Below, piece by piece: positions 33,582 through 40,947 of a stretch of DNA of 64,000 nt. This DNA comes from Rhizobium sp. L1K21. Its GTDB lineage: Bacteria; Pseudomonadota; Alphaproteobacteria; Rhizobiales; Rhizobiaceae. The DNA is taken from positions 620,001 to 684,000 of the forward strand of contig NZ_JAMXLE010000001.1 in the NCBI RefSeq assembly GCF_024055895.1. Reading direction: 5' to 3'. Under the pieces are notes generated by a model. That model made no database searches. It was not told the origin of the DNA and saw nothing but the letters and a program-made list of their open reading frames with translations. Position 1 is the first letter of the stretch. Each line of letters starts with the position of its first letter. Position numbers and translations under genes: made by a program.

Positions 33582-33905
33582 TCACTCGCCGTTGCGCCGG
33601 CTGGGGCGAGACCAGATGAGCGAATATCCGTCGCCGTCTTCATCGCTGAAGAGATTGGCGTAGATCGGTGCGGTGAAGCTTGGATCGTCGAGCTTGAGGC
33701 CGAGATAGTCACGACCTTCGTTGGACTGCTTGGACCAGGCAGCTCCGATTTCGGCACGGCCGACCAGTACGCGGTGGCTGGGAGCGTTTTCGCTGGTTTG
33801 GCTTGCCTCGGGGACGATGCGGACATTCTTTGCCTGGACGTTGAGGGTGACGATTTCGCCGGTGAATTCGTTGCCGGATTTCTTGAAGGTGCCAATGGTC
33901 GCCAT
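33582..33905 (-). CDS. DUF736 protein
   Basis: A 107-residue protein of the DUF736 family (MATIGTFKKSGNEFTGEIVTL, then VRIVPEASQTSENAPSHRV, AEIGAAW). It is very common on rhizobial plasmids and ICEs, but has no proven function; the mostly beta structure and location in the early-entry part of elements hint at a protein acting on incoming DNA. About 100 bp upstream is a copy of a repeat shared with the DUF2493 gene. Confidence 0.9.
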   Translation of the reverse strand: MATIGTFKKSGNEFTGEIVTLNVQAKNVRIVPEASQTSENAPSHRVLVGRAEIGAAWSKQSNEGRDYLGLKLDDPSFTAPIYANLFSDEDGDGYSLIWSRPSRRNGE

Positions 33906-34487
33906 GATGATATCTCCTTGATCTTTGGTTTCGATCCCGCACCATTGCGGCCTCGATGGCGATCGGAGAGGCCGGAGGCGATCGACGGCGCATCGCTTGC
34001 GACCGCAGCGTCAGCGGAGGATGGCGATCCGGCGGGTTTATTGCCTCGCGAGGAATGGCGGCGCAGCCGGCAGGGGAAGAAACTTGACGGGCGCCATTGA
34101 GCTACAGGCGATCGAGGCGCAGCCGGCCTTCGGCCAGATCAGCCCATTGAAGAGGCCGTTTGGAGCGGTCGGCTCAAAGGGATCGTGCAAGGAGAGATTG
34201 GCAATACCGAACACCCCGGTTTAAGCCCGGCGAAGGCACGGAAATCGTCTTCGGCCCTGCAGGCCAGTCCGCTTCATACCCAGCGATGCCACCTGATGCG
34301 GAAACAAGCCGCTCTGCGTCCGTCGCCGGTCGCGCGTTTCGGGGCAACTCACGCCATGCCGTCCGGGAGCGCCGGCGCTCAACCGAAATCGTCGATCCGT
34401 CCGATACCACGCCCCACATTGCTCAACCTTCGATACGGGCGCGGCAACAGACCTCAACCCCTGTCTCGGCTTCGCGTGCAAGTGCGT
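33906..34487. other. Long leader region without a gene
   Basis: 582 bp with no convincing gene on either strand. Nearest the DUF736 gene it contains the repeat at 34001-34026 shared with the region upstream of DUF2493. Several plus-strand open frames cross it, but they show no family resemblance and lie opposite the membrane gene. Confidence 0.5.
34001..34060 (-). repeat. Leader repeat family 2, copy A (upstream of DUF736)
   Basis: The 26 bases at 34001-34026 match those at 39598-39623 with two mismatches, and similarity continues more weakly for another 30 bases (CCGGCG, TTT.TT, CTCGCGA/TTCGCGA, GGAA.GG). The copies lie 96 and 101 bp before the start codons of DUF736 and DUF2493 and in the same orientation, so they are probably regulatory and not leftover coding sequence. 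Confidence 0.6.
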
Positions 34488-34928
34488 TCAGATGCTGGCG
34501 GGGGTCCGCTCGGTAAGTCTGGGCGGGGCCATGGAGGTCACGCGCACGAAGGACGTGATGCCGACCGCCACCGCGCCGATCACGGAGAAGACAGTCTGCC
34601 AGGTTTCCATCGGTATCAGATGTTTCACGATGCCATGGGTGGCGAAATAGCCGGCGATCGCAGCGGGCGCGACGAAAGCGAGCGCTACGACCATCTTCAT
34701 CCACATAGGGCGGACAACAATGATGAGAAAATACCAGATGCCGGACACGAGGCCGGCGCAGCCGATGCCTGCGACGAGACTTCCCGGAAGGCCGGCGCCG
34801 GACTGATAGGCCCACGTTCCGGTAGCCAGGCCGGCGAAAGCTGGTAGTGCGAAGGTCGCGAGCGTGAACAGCAACCAGCAGAGGGCGCCAATTGCAGCAA
34901 GGGATGCAATGATTGCCAAGATGATCAT
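34488..34928 (-). CDS. Small polytopic membrane protein of the element
   Basis: A 146-residue protein with about four membrane helices (MIILAIIASLAAIGALCWLLF, FALPAFAGLATGTWAYQSG, GIWYFLIIVVRP, MVVALAFVAPAAIAGYF). I know it only as a hypothetical protein that stands next to DUF736 in many rhizobial mobile elements. The N-terminal hydrophobic start and absence of catalytic motifs suggest a structural or exclusion role, but no function can be assigned. Confidence 0.72.
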   Translation of the reverse strand: MIILAIIASLAAIGALCWLLFTLATFALPAFAGLATGTWAYQSGAGLPGSLVAGIGCAGLVSGIWYFLIIVVRPMWMKMVVALAFVAPAAIAGYFATHGIVKHLIPMETWQTVFSVIGAVAVGITSFVRVTSMAPPRLTERTPASI

Positions 34929-35213
34929 GGTGGTGTCTCCGTAAGATGAGGTCCGAACGGTCGCGCTTCCACCACCACCATGACGCCACGGATATTTATC
35001 ACATCGACGCTTGAATGGCGAGATGAGGGCCTAGTTCGTGCGTAAGATATTGAGACTTGCTCTTAGAAACGGTGCGACACCGGGCGCGAAAATGCTGTAT
35101 GCATATCGGAGCGAAATGTACTGCATCGCCACAGATTGCAATCGCCAGACGTGCGACCCTGCGCGTTGCCTGGAAGTCACGGATTTGTATATTGAAGTTC
35201 AAATACGAGGATC
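34929..35213. other. Non-coding stretch before the sugar cargo
   Basis: 285 bp with no gene that I can support. GC content falls along it from the element's usual level to the lower level of the cargo genes, so the cargo insertion edge lies at about 35.0-35.2 kb. A minus-strand open frame at 34999-35388 shows no family resemblance. Confidence 0.45.
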
Positions 35214-35477
35214 GTGATCGTTCAGTCCCGTAACTTGTCAGGATATTCGGAAATGGGGAAAGTGGAAGCATATGAGCATCGAGGATCGCGCTACCGTTCT
35301 TTGAAGACAGAAACTCGGCTTCAAGCACAGGGGGTGCTTCGACTTTTTTACGATGAGAAAGATATATGGCTGAAAAAGCTTTTGGCAATGAAGCTCAGAG
35401 ACCAGAACGCGTTGGAGATCGGTGAATCCGATCAGGCCCTCATTTCGGAGGCTCTTAAGTGCCGAATAAATTCATAG
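35214..35477 (+). CDS. Short hypothetical protein ahead of the acyltransferase gene
   Basis: An open frame of up to 87 residues that begins with GTG at 35214 (an ATG, MGKVEAYEHRG, lies at 35253). It is polar and partly helical (RLFYDEKDIWLKKLLAMKLRDQ). I do not recognise it. It overlaps the start of the acyltransferase gene by 19 bp in the same direction and so could be translated together with it. It may also be a chance frame. Confidence 0.4.
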   Translation: MIVQSRNLSGYSEMGKVEAYEHRGSRYRSLKTETRLQAQGVLRLFYDEKDIWLKKLLAMKLRDQNALEIGESDQALISEALKCRINS

Positions 35478-36103
35478 TGAGTGCTATCCGTAAGTCACGT
35501 TCATTGTTTGAGTTGGTGAGGCAAGGGGCATTCAACTACACGTTGATAGACCAGTTCGGATCAGAAATCAGTCCTTTTGATATTCATTACTCGGTGGATA
35601 TAAGAAATCCTGAACAAATAAGGCTAAGTCGATCCTGCCGACTTCAACCAGGGGTGATCTTGAATGGTCGATCTAGTCTGAGGGACTTCGGCATCAGTTT
35701 TGGACCTGAAACATATCTAAAAGAGAACTGCTACTTCGACGCTTACGGCGGATTCATTAACGTCGAGGGACAATGCGCCTTTGCACAAAATACCATAATC
35801 CATGGTGGGGGAGGGGTCAGCATTGGACAGTACACCATAGTTGGTGCCAACTGCTACATTATCGCCAGCAACCATGCGTTCGGAAGTCGCGAGTTGCCCA
35901 CCATGCTCCAGGGAGATGTCCGGAAAGGAATAAGTATCGGAAGCAATGTTTGGGTGGGCGGAAACGTAACGATCCTTGATGGGGTCAATATAGGTAGCAA
36001 CTGCGTCATTGGGGCAGGTACTCTTGTGGCAAAATCTGTTCCCGAGAATACAGTTGTCTTCAATGCTATCGAACCGATAACACGAAAGGTCTACGATGAC
36101 TGA
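35459..36103 (+). CDS. Left-handed beta-helix acyltransferase (hexapeptide repeat family)
   Basis: A 214-residue acyltransferase of the hexapeptide-repeat (WbbJ/maltose O-acetyltransferase-like) family. The C-terminal half shows repeated [LIV]-G-x4 turns: TIIHGGGGVSIGQYTIVGANCYI, then SNHAFGSR with the catalytic-type His, and GISIGSNVWVGGNVTILDGVNIGSNCVIGAGTLV. It usually transfers acetyl groups to sugars. With a NagA-type deacetylase next (8-bp overlap), a role in amino sugar or polysaccharide modification is likely. Low GC content marks it as cargo. Confidence 0.85.
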   Translation: MPNKFIVSAIRKSRSLFELVRQGAFNYTLIDQFGSEISPFDIHYSVDIRNPEQIRLSRSCRLQPGVILNGRSSLRDFGISFGPETYLKENCYFDAYGGFINVEGQCAFAQNTIIHGGGGVSIGQYTIVGANCYIIASNHAFGSRELPTMLQGDVRKGISIGSNVWVGGNVTILDGVNIGSNCVIGAGTLVAKSVPENTVVFNAIEPITRKVYDD

Positions 36104-37232
36104 AACAATTCAAGGAAATCTCGCGCTACCCGATAGAATCGTTCACGGCCAGGTGGTTATCCGTGACGGTAGGATAAGCAAAATCATCGATACTGAAAGC
36201 TCATTTGTGGATGGTGCGACGCGGATTCCTGATGACCATTTGATTGCGCCTGGCTTCATTGACGTTCAAATCAACGGGGCATTTGGTAAGGAGTTCAAGT
36301 CTGATGCGGACGCCATCCCTGTTGTGTGCCAAGGGCTTCCGAAGTTTGGAACAACATCGTTTTGTCCAACTGTTACGACGAAACCATTTTTAGAGTATCC
36401 CAGTCACCTGAGGCAGTTGAAAGCCGCCGCCGCTGGTGCTGGGGGTGCCAAGTGGATTGGATTTCACCTTGAAGGCCCGTTTTTAAACCCTGGAAAAGTT
36501 GGGGCTCAAGCCGCCGATCTAATGATGGAGCCAATTGATTGCGATTTATCATCGTATGTAAATGATGACGTTCGCATAGTTACGTTTTCACCAGAACTTG
36601 ATGGTGGCGAGCAGTTCATTAAAGACTTGGTCGACCGAGGACTCCGAGTTGGGGTCGGACATTCATTAATATCGTACGAAGATCTTGTTGGTGTGTTTGA
36701 TGCTTCTCGAATGATGATCGTACATGTCTACAATGCAATGTCTGATCTTAATTCAAGAAACCCGGGTGTCCTAGGCGCGGCTCTGGATAGGGATGACTAC
36801 TTCTGCTCGATTATAGCTGACGGTATTCATGTAAGCCCGCCATCTGTTCGTGTTTTCTGGAAGTGCAAGCAAGACAAGTCAAAAGTCATGTTTATCACGG
36901 ACGGCTCTGCGGTCGCTGGCCTTGATGAAGGAATTCACCAGATCGGAACACGGTCGATCGAAAAAAGACCGGACCGCGCAGTTCTCGAAGGAACTGAGAC
37001 TTTGGTTGGAAGCATCCTTACGCTGAACGTAGCTGTACGGAACATGATCGAGTTCACAGGATGCCCCACTTATGAAGCAATTAACTGTGCGTCTCGTAAT
37101 CCAGCGCAGTATCTGGGTCTTTCTGAAGAAACAGGCGAGTTACGCGAAGGCCTCGCGGCTGATATTGCGATCCTGGATTCAGATTTCAACGTCACTCGGA
37201 CCTACGTGAACGGAAAACAAGTTTGGGGTTAA
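36096..37232 (+). CDS. nagA: N-acetylglucosamine-6-phosphate deacetylase-like amidohydrolase
   Basis: A 378-residue amidohydrolase of the NagA type, which removes acetate from GlcNAc-6-phosphate. The signature segments are present: APGFIDVQINGAFG, HLEGPFLNPGKVGA (metal Glu), GVGHS, IVHVYNAM in place of the usual HLFNAM, IADGIHVSP, FITDGSA with the catalytic Asp, and the C-terminal NPAQYLGL. The HVYNAM variant and the companion acyltransferase suggest a related acylamino sugar as substrate. It overlaps the acyltransferase gene by 8 bp. Confidence 0.86.
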   Translation: MTETIQGNLALPDRIVHGQVVIRDGRISKIIDTESSFVDGATRIPDDHLIAPGFIDVQINGAFGKEFKSDADAIPVVCQGLPKFGTTSFCPTVTTKPFLEYPSHLRQLKAAAAGAGGAKWIGFHLEGPFLNPGKVGAQAADLMMEPIDCDLSSYVNDDVRIVTFSPELDGGEQFIKDLVDRGLRVGVGHSLISYEDLVGVFDASRMMIVHVYNAMSDLNSRNPGVLGAALDRDDYFCSIIADGIHVSPPSVRVFWKCKQDKSKVMFITDGSAVAGLDEGIHQIGTRSIEKRPDRAVLEGTETLVGSILTLNVAVRNMIEFTGCPTYEAINCASRNPAQYLGLSEETGELREGLAADIAILDSDFNVTRTYVNGKQVWG

Positions 37233-37259
37233 AGCGATTCTTCCAAAAGGATTGGCAAA

Positions 37260-38339
37260 ATGAAACATCTCAAAGTGTTTATGGGAGCGACTATTGCTGC
37301 ATTCGCCTTCTTTTTCGGAGTTTTGCAGGCACATGATTACTTCGGCCTAACCTTTCTTACCAACACCACGTTACCCTACCTGAAGGCATCCCTTCTTGTA
37401 ACATCAAGTGTGGCGGCGGGCTCAGTGACAACTATGCTTTCTGTTTTTGGCGCGCTTCCATTTCAGTCTCGACCTGAGCCGTCAGAAGCCTTCGAAGACA
37501 GCCTTCTGGGGACCCTTAGAGAAGCTCTTCGAGGTAAAAATTACGTAGAGGTAATAAGAATTGGTGAGGCGCTCAGCCGCCCATTGTTTGAGTCCGGAAG
37601 CTTTTCAACCCGCTTAAAAATCGGAAGAGTTGTTGAAGAGGCAGCCGCTCGATCCGAGAGAGTGGACAAGCAGATATCTGCATTAATTGATTCTGTCGGT
37701 TGGTCACTTGTCGAACTAGGACGATACGATGAGGCAAAGCGTCCAATTATCCACGGGATGGAGCTGAGCCAGGATACAGGAAATGCGTTTTACGAGGCGA
37801 AGGGACTTCGCCATTTAGGGGTCATCGAACGTAGAACAAAGAACTATCCTGAAGCCGAGAAATATTACAAAAAATCTCTCGAGATCGCCGAGAAAATAAC
37901 GGATGAGAACGACAAGGAGGTAATGATTGCTGGTTTGAACTATGCACTTGCATCACTATATTTTTATACTAGCGCGTTGGAAAAAGCGGACAAGTATATC
38001 GAGCTTTCGATATCATGTTTTAAGAGATTAAATGACGAATATAGATTAAATATGTGCCTTGTAATGAAGGGTGACATTCAGTTTAAGAGGGGAGAAAGCG
38101 ACAAAGCGAGGGATACATATCGAAAAGTTCTTCGCCTTGCAGACAGGAATACAGAAAAACTGCAAGTCAGCCGATCTCTATTAGGGCTTGCGGAGATTTA
38201 TATCTCAGATAACCGGTGGGCTGAAGCCAATGAAACGGCTGTCATGCTGGAAGATGTAGATCTCAAAGAATTTAGGGCTGAAGGTGAGCGACTGGAGGCA
38301 ATCCGTCGTAAGCTTCCTGACTACTCAGCAAGGGAGTAA
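37260..38339 (+). CDS. Membrane-anchored TPR-repeat protein
   Basis: A 359-residue protein with two N-terminal hydrophobic segments (MGATIAAFAFFFGVLQA and SLLVTSSVAAGSVTTMLSVF), followed by five or more tetratricopeptide-like helix pairs (for example LGVIERRTKNYPEAEKYYKKSLEIA and KGDIQFKRGESDKARDTYRKVLRLA). TPR arrays bind other proteins. It follows the deacetylase gene by 27 bp and belongs to the same cargo operon; the partner is unknown. Possible links are cell-surface assembly or an anti-phage role. Confidence 0.78.
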   Translation: MKHLKVFMGATIAAFAFFFGVLQAHDYFGLTFLTNTTLPYLKASLLVTSSVAAGSVTTMLSVFGALPFQSRPEPSEAFEDSLLGTLREALRGKNYVEVIRIGEALSRPLFESGSFSTRLKIGRVVEEAAARSERVDKQISALIDSVGWSLVELGRYDEAKRPIIHGMELSQDTGNAFYEAKGLRHLGVIERRTKNYPEAEKYYKKSLEIAEKITDENDKEVMIAGLNYALASLYFYTSALEKADKYIELSISCFKRLNDEYRLNMCLVMKGDIQFKRGESDKARDTYRKVLRLADRNTEKLQVSRSLLGLAEIYISDNRWAEANETAVMLEDVDLKEFRAEGERLEAIRRKLPDYSARE

Positions 38340-38576
38340 GTTTCTGCTGCTGTGAATCATGCGGAATGCAGCGTTTACGTCAAGATTTGCAAGGATTCTG
38401 CGCGTCTTAATACGATGCGTCGCGGCATCAAGGGGCTTCAACGTAAAAAGAGTAACCGAATCAATATTTGTTTCTGTTTCGCCTCCTGAAGATTTTGCGC
38501 CATAACGCCTGTAGGGGTGAGCAAAAGAGATTTGTGCGATGGCGATTCCACCCGACGGGGCCGGTAGCTAGGTGGT

Positions 38577-39497
38577 TCATCCGAACCGCCAAACCGGAAT
38601 ACCGAGCTTCCTAGCCTTGTCAGCGAGGTTCTCCTGAATGCCGGTGCCGGGGAACACCATGACTCCGATCGGCAGGACATCGAGCATCTGATCGTTGCGT
38701 TTGAAGGGCGCGGCGCGGCCGTGCTTGGTCCAGTCCGGCGCGAAGCCGATCTGGGTGACGTTGCGATGATCGGCCCAGCGGGCGGCGATCTTCTCGGCGC
38801 CTTTCGGCGACTTGCCATGCATCAGCACCATGTCCGGATGTTTGGCGTGCACCTGATCGAGCTTGTCCCAGATCAGCTTGTGATCGTTGTAATCGGCGCC
38901 TCCGGAGACCGCGACCTTCGGACCGGCGGGCAACAACACTTCGCGGTTGGCGCGTTTGCGTTCGGCGATGAAGTCCCGACTGTCGATCATCGCCGATGTC
39001 AGTCCGCGGTGGTTGACCTTTGAGCCGGTGCGCGGCGACCAGGGCGATCCGGTGGTGCGCAGATAGTGCTCGGCGGCGCTGTCGCGGAAAACCTCCAGGC
39101 TGTCGCGCCACTCGATGAGACCTTGTCCGGTCTCGATGAGCCGTTCGAGCTCGACGGCCTTGATTTCAGAGCCGTCCTGCTCGCGCTGCCCGCGCTTTTG
39201 GGCCTGCTCGTTGTCGTCGAGCTTGCGTTCGAGCCGGTCGGCGGCGCGATGGAACATGTTGACGGTCGACCAGAGCAGTTCGTCGAGTTCGCCATCGAGG
39301 GCGGTATCCGCCATGGTGGCGATCAGGGCGTCGAAGATGTCGGAGACGGCACCTGCGATGACGTTGTCCTCCGGGACCAGGCGTGGGTCCGGTCCGTGCC
39401 CGTCGTGGCGGTAGCCATGGAGTTCCAGTTCGTTCAGCGCGTGCTCGGTCGGCGAGGATTCGTGATGGGGTTCGAAGGTGTCGTCGTCGAGTGTCAT
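38577..39497 (-). CDS. DUF2493 protein (SLOG/YpsA-like nucleotide-binding)
   Basis: A 306-residue protein. The C-terminal third is the DUF2493 domain, a Rossmann-like SLOG fold (VAVSGGADYNDHKLIWDKLDQ, VLMHGKSPKGAEKIAARWA, GIPVWRFG), usually nucleotide-ligand binding. The first 190 residues are helical and charged. It belongs to the conserved accessory set of these elements, between toprim and DUF736, but its role is unknown. Copy B of leader repeat family 2 lies 100 bp upstream. Confidence 0.88.
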   Translation of the reverse strand: MTLDDDTFEPHHESSPTEHALNELELHGYRHDGHGPDPRLVPEDNVIAGAVSDIFDALIATMADTALDGELDELLWSTVNMFHRAADRLERKLDDNEQAQKRGQREQDGSEIKAVELERLIETGQGLIEWRDSLEVFRDSAAEHYLRTTGSPWSPRTGSKVNHRGLTSAMIDSRDFIAERKRANREVLLPAGPKVAVSGGADYNDHKLIWDKLDQVHAKHPDMVLMHGKSPKGAEKIAARWADHRNVTQIGFAPDWTKHGRAAPFKRNDQMLDVLPIGVMVFPGTGIQENLADKARKLGIPVWRFG

Positions 39498-39822
39498 CGT
39501 GTGGCTCCCTTTGTCGGTTGGCCGCGCCCGCCGCGGCCTTCATAGGCAGACAAGACGGCGGGCGGACCGGGCCTGCATCCTGGAGCGTCAGCGCAAGGAC
39601 CGAAGCGGCAGCGGAGGATGGCGGAGGCCGGCGATTTTGTTTCGCGATGGAAAGGCCCGAAGGGCCGAGGGAAAATCGTTGGCCGCAGCCATTGCCGGAC
39701 CGGGCCGTCTACTGTCCGGTCGCCCTCTGAAGAAGGCCGGGCGCGGCCCTCTGCGACATCCACGGGGAGCCGTTGACGAAGGCTGCGACGTCATCGCCAT
39801 ACTCCGCACCGATCTCTCCCGG
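39498..39822. other. Long leader region of the DUF2493 gene
   Basis: 325 bp without a gene on either strand that I can support. It holds copy B of leader repeat family 2 (39598-39623) and the small perfect hairpin GGCCC-GAA-GGGCC at 39654-39666. Confidence 0.5.
39598..39657 (-). repeat. Leader repeat family 2, copy B (upstream of DUF2493)
   Basis: Matches 34001-34026 over 26 bases with two mismatches and more weakly beyond. Both copies precede minus-strand accessory genes by about 100 bp. The hairpin at 39654-39666 at its end may be part of the element. Confidence 0.6.
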
Positions 39823-40881
39823 TCAGGCGGACAGAACGGCCTCCATGAACCTGGCGACATCCTGCGGCGCGAGTTGGACCCGGATCGAGGCCCGGAAGGC
39901 GTCGATGCCACGAAGGCGCAGATCCTCGTTGAGATCGCCCAGAATTGGCGAGAGTGGCAGCGCCTCTATGCCGAGCGCATCTGCCCTTTCGACGAGCGTG
40001 TCCCCTGCGCCGTCGCCCGCCGGATCGTCGTCTCGCACGATGTAGAGCCGGCGCAGCGTGTCGGGGAACAGGATAGCGGCAAGATGGGCTGCGGAGAGCG
40101 CAGCCGCCATTGGCATCTCGGGCAATACGCATCGTAGCGATAGCATGGTCTCGATCCCTTCGCCGACCGCCATGACCTCTCCGGCCACGCCGAAGCGCAC
40201 CGCGTGGCCGAGCAGGTCACCCATCGCCCGTCGCGGCGTCTCGATCGGAGCCTTGCCGAGAGACGCCGCGCTGAAGCTGTTCGGGTTGAGCCAGGTTCGG
40301 TGTGCGCCGGTCTGGTGACCGTTTAGATCGGTGACCGACGCGATTAGCGCGGGCCAGATTTCTGTCGGTCTGTGCTCGTCGGGCCGGTAATAGCAGCGCG
40401 GATGAAACCGCAGCGATCCGGTTCCGTGCAATGCCTTAATGCCGCGTTTGCGCAAATACGTTTCCGCGAGCGTGCCGGCAATGGGCCCTGACATCGCGAA
40501 CAGCCGCTTCGCCGCCCGTGGCGAACCCATTGGTGCCGGTGACACTCGATCACGATGCACCACCGGCTTTGGATCGGGCTGGGGCAATGCCAGGAAGCGC
40601 CGCGCTTCGTCAGCGGTTTCCTTGAAGCTGGTAAGCCCCCGGCTTTCACGAATGATGTCGAGTAGATCGCCATGTTCACCGGTCGCGGCGTCCGTCCATT
40701 TGCCAGCAGTCCCTTTCGCGCTCGGGACCAGCCGCACATACATGGATCTACCGGGCATGTTCCGGACGTCTCCGACGACCCAGTAGCGTCCGGTTTTACG
40801 GCCATTGGACAAATAGGACCGGCAGACCGCCTCGGCGTTTTGGGCGAGCCGCTCCGCGAGATCACCTGCTGTTTCTGTCAT
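39823..40881 (-). CDS. Toprim/primase-like protein (DUF7146 type)
   Basis: A 352-residue protein resembling the N-terminal and toprim parts of plasmid primases. Features: VGDVRNMPGRSMYVRL near residue 35, LLDIIRESRGLTSF, ETYLRKRGI, LRFHPRCYY, and the toprim part AVGEGIETMLSL (Glu), LYIVRDDDPAGDGAGD (DxD). It may make primers on incoming single strands or act in repair. The start at 40881 has GGAGG ahead; a longer reading to 40896 begins inside a terminator. The gene is separated from parB by that terminator. Confidence 0.87.
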   Translation of the reverse strand: MTETAGDLAERLAQNAEAVCRSYLSNGRKTGRYWVVGDVRNMPGRSMYVRLVPSAKGTAGKWTDAATGEHGDLLDIIRESRGLTSFKETADEARRFLALPQPDPKPVVHRDRVSPAPMGSPRAAKRLFAMSGPIAGTLAETYLRKRGIKALHGTGSLRFHPRCYYRPDEHRPTEIWPALIASVTDLNGHQTGAHRTWLNPNSFSAASLGKAPIETPRRAMGDLLGHAVRFGVAGEVMAVGEGIETMLSLRCVLPEMPMAAALSAAHLAAILFPDTLRRLYIVRDDDPAGDGAGDTLVERADALGIEALPLSPILGDLNEDLRLRGIDAFRASIRVQLAPQDVARFMEAVLSA

Positions 40882-40894
40882 GATCAAGGCCTCC

Positions 40895-40923
40895 AAAGAA
40901 AAAGGCCCGCGCGAAGGCGGGCC
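40895..40923 (-). terminator. Rho-independent terminator after the ParB-like gene
   Basis: GGCCCGC (40904-40910) and GCGGGCC (40917-40923) form a perfect 7-bp GC stem with a 6-base loop; read on the minus strand it is followed by CTTTTT from the A-rich run at 40895-40903. It ends the ParB-like transcript 25 bases after the stop. Confidence 0.8.
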
Positions 40924-40947
40924 AGGATTGCCGGTTCGGATGCCGCT

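Noticed and set aside
34185-34847. Plus-strand frame of 220 codons near DUF736
   Set aside because: Runs opposite the membrane-protein gene and through a leader region; composition is that of an antisense frame.
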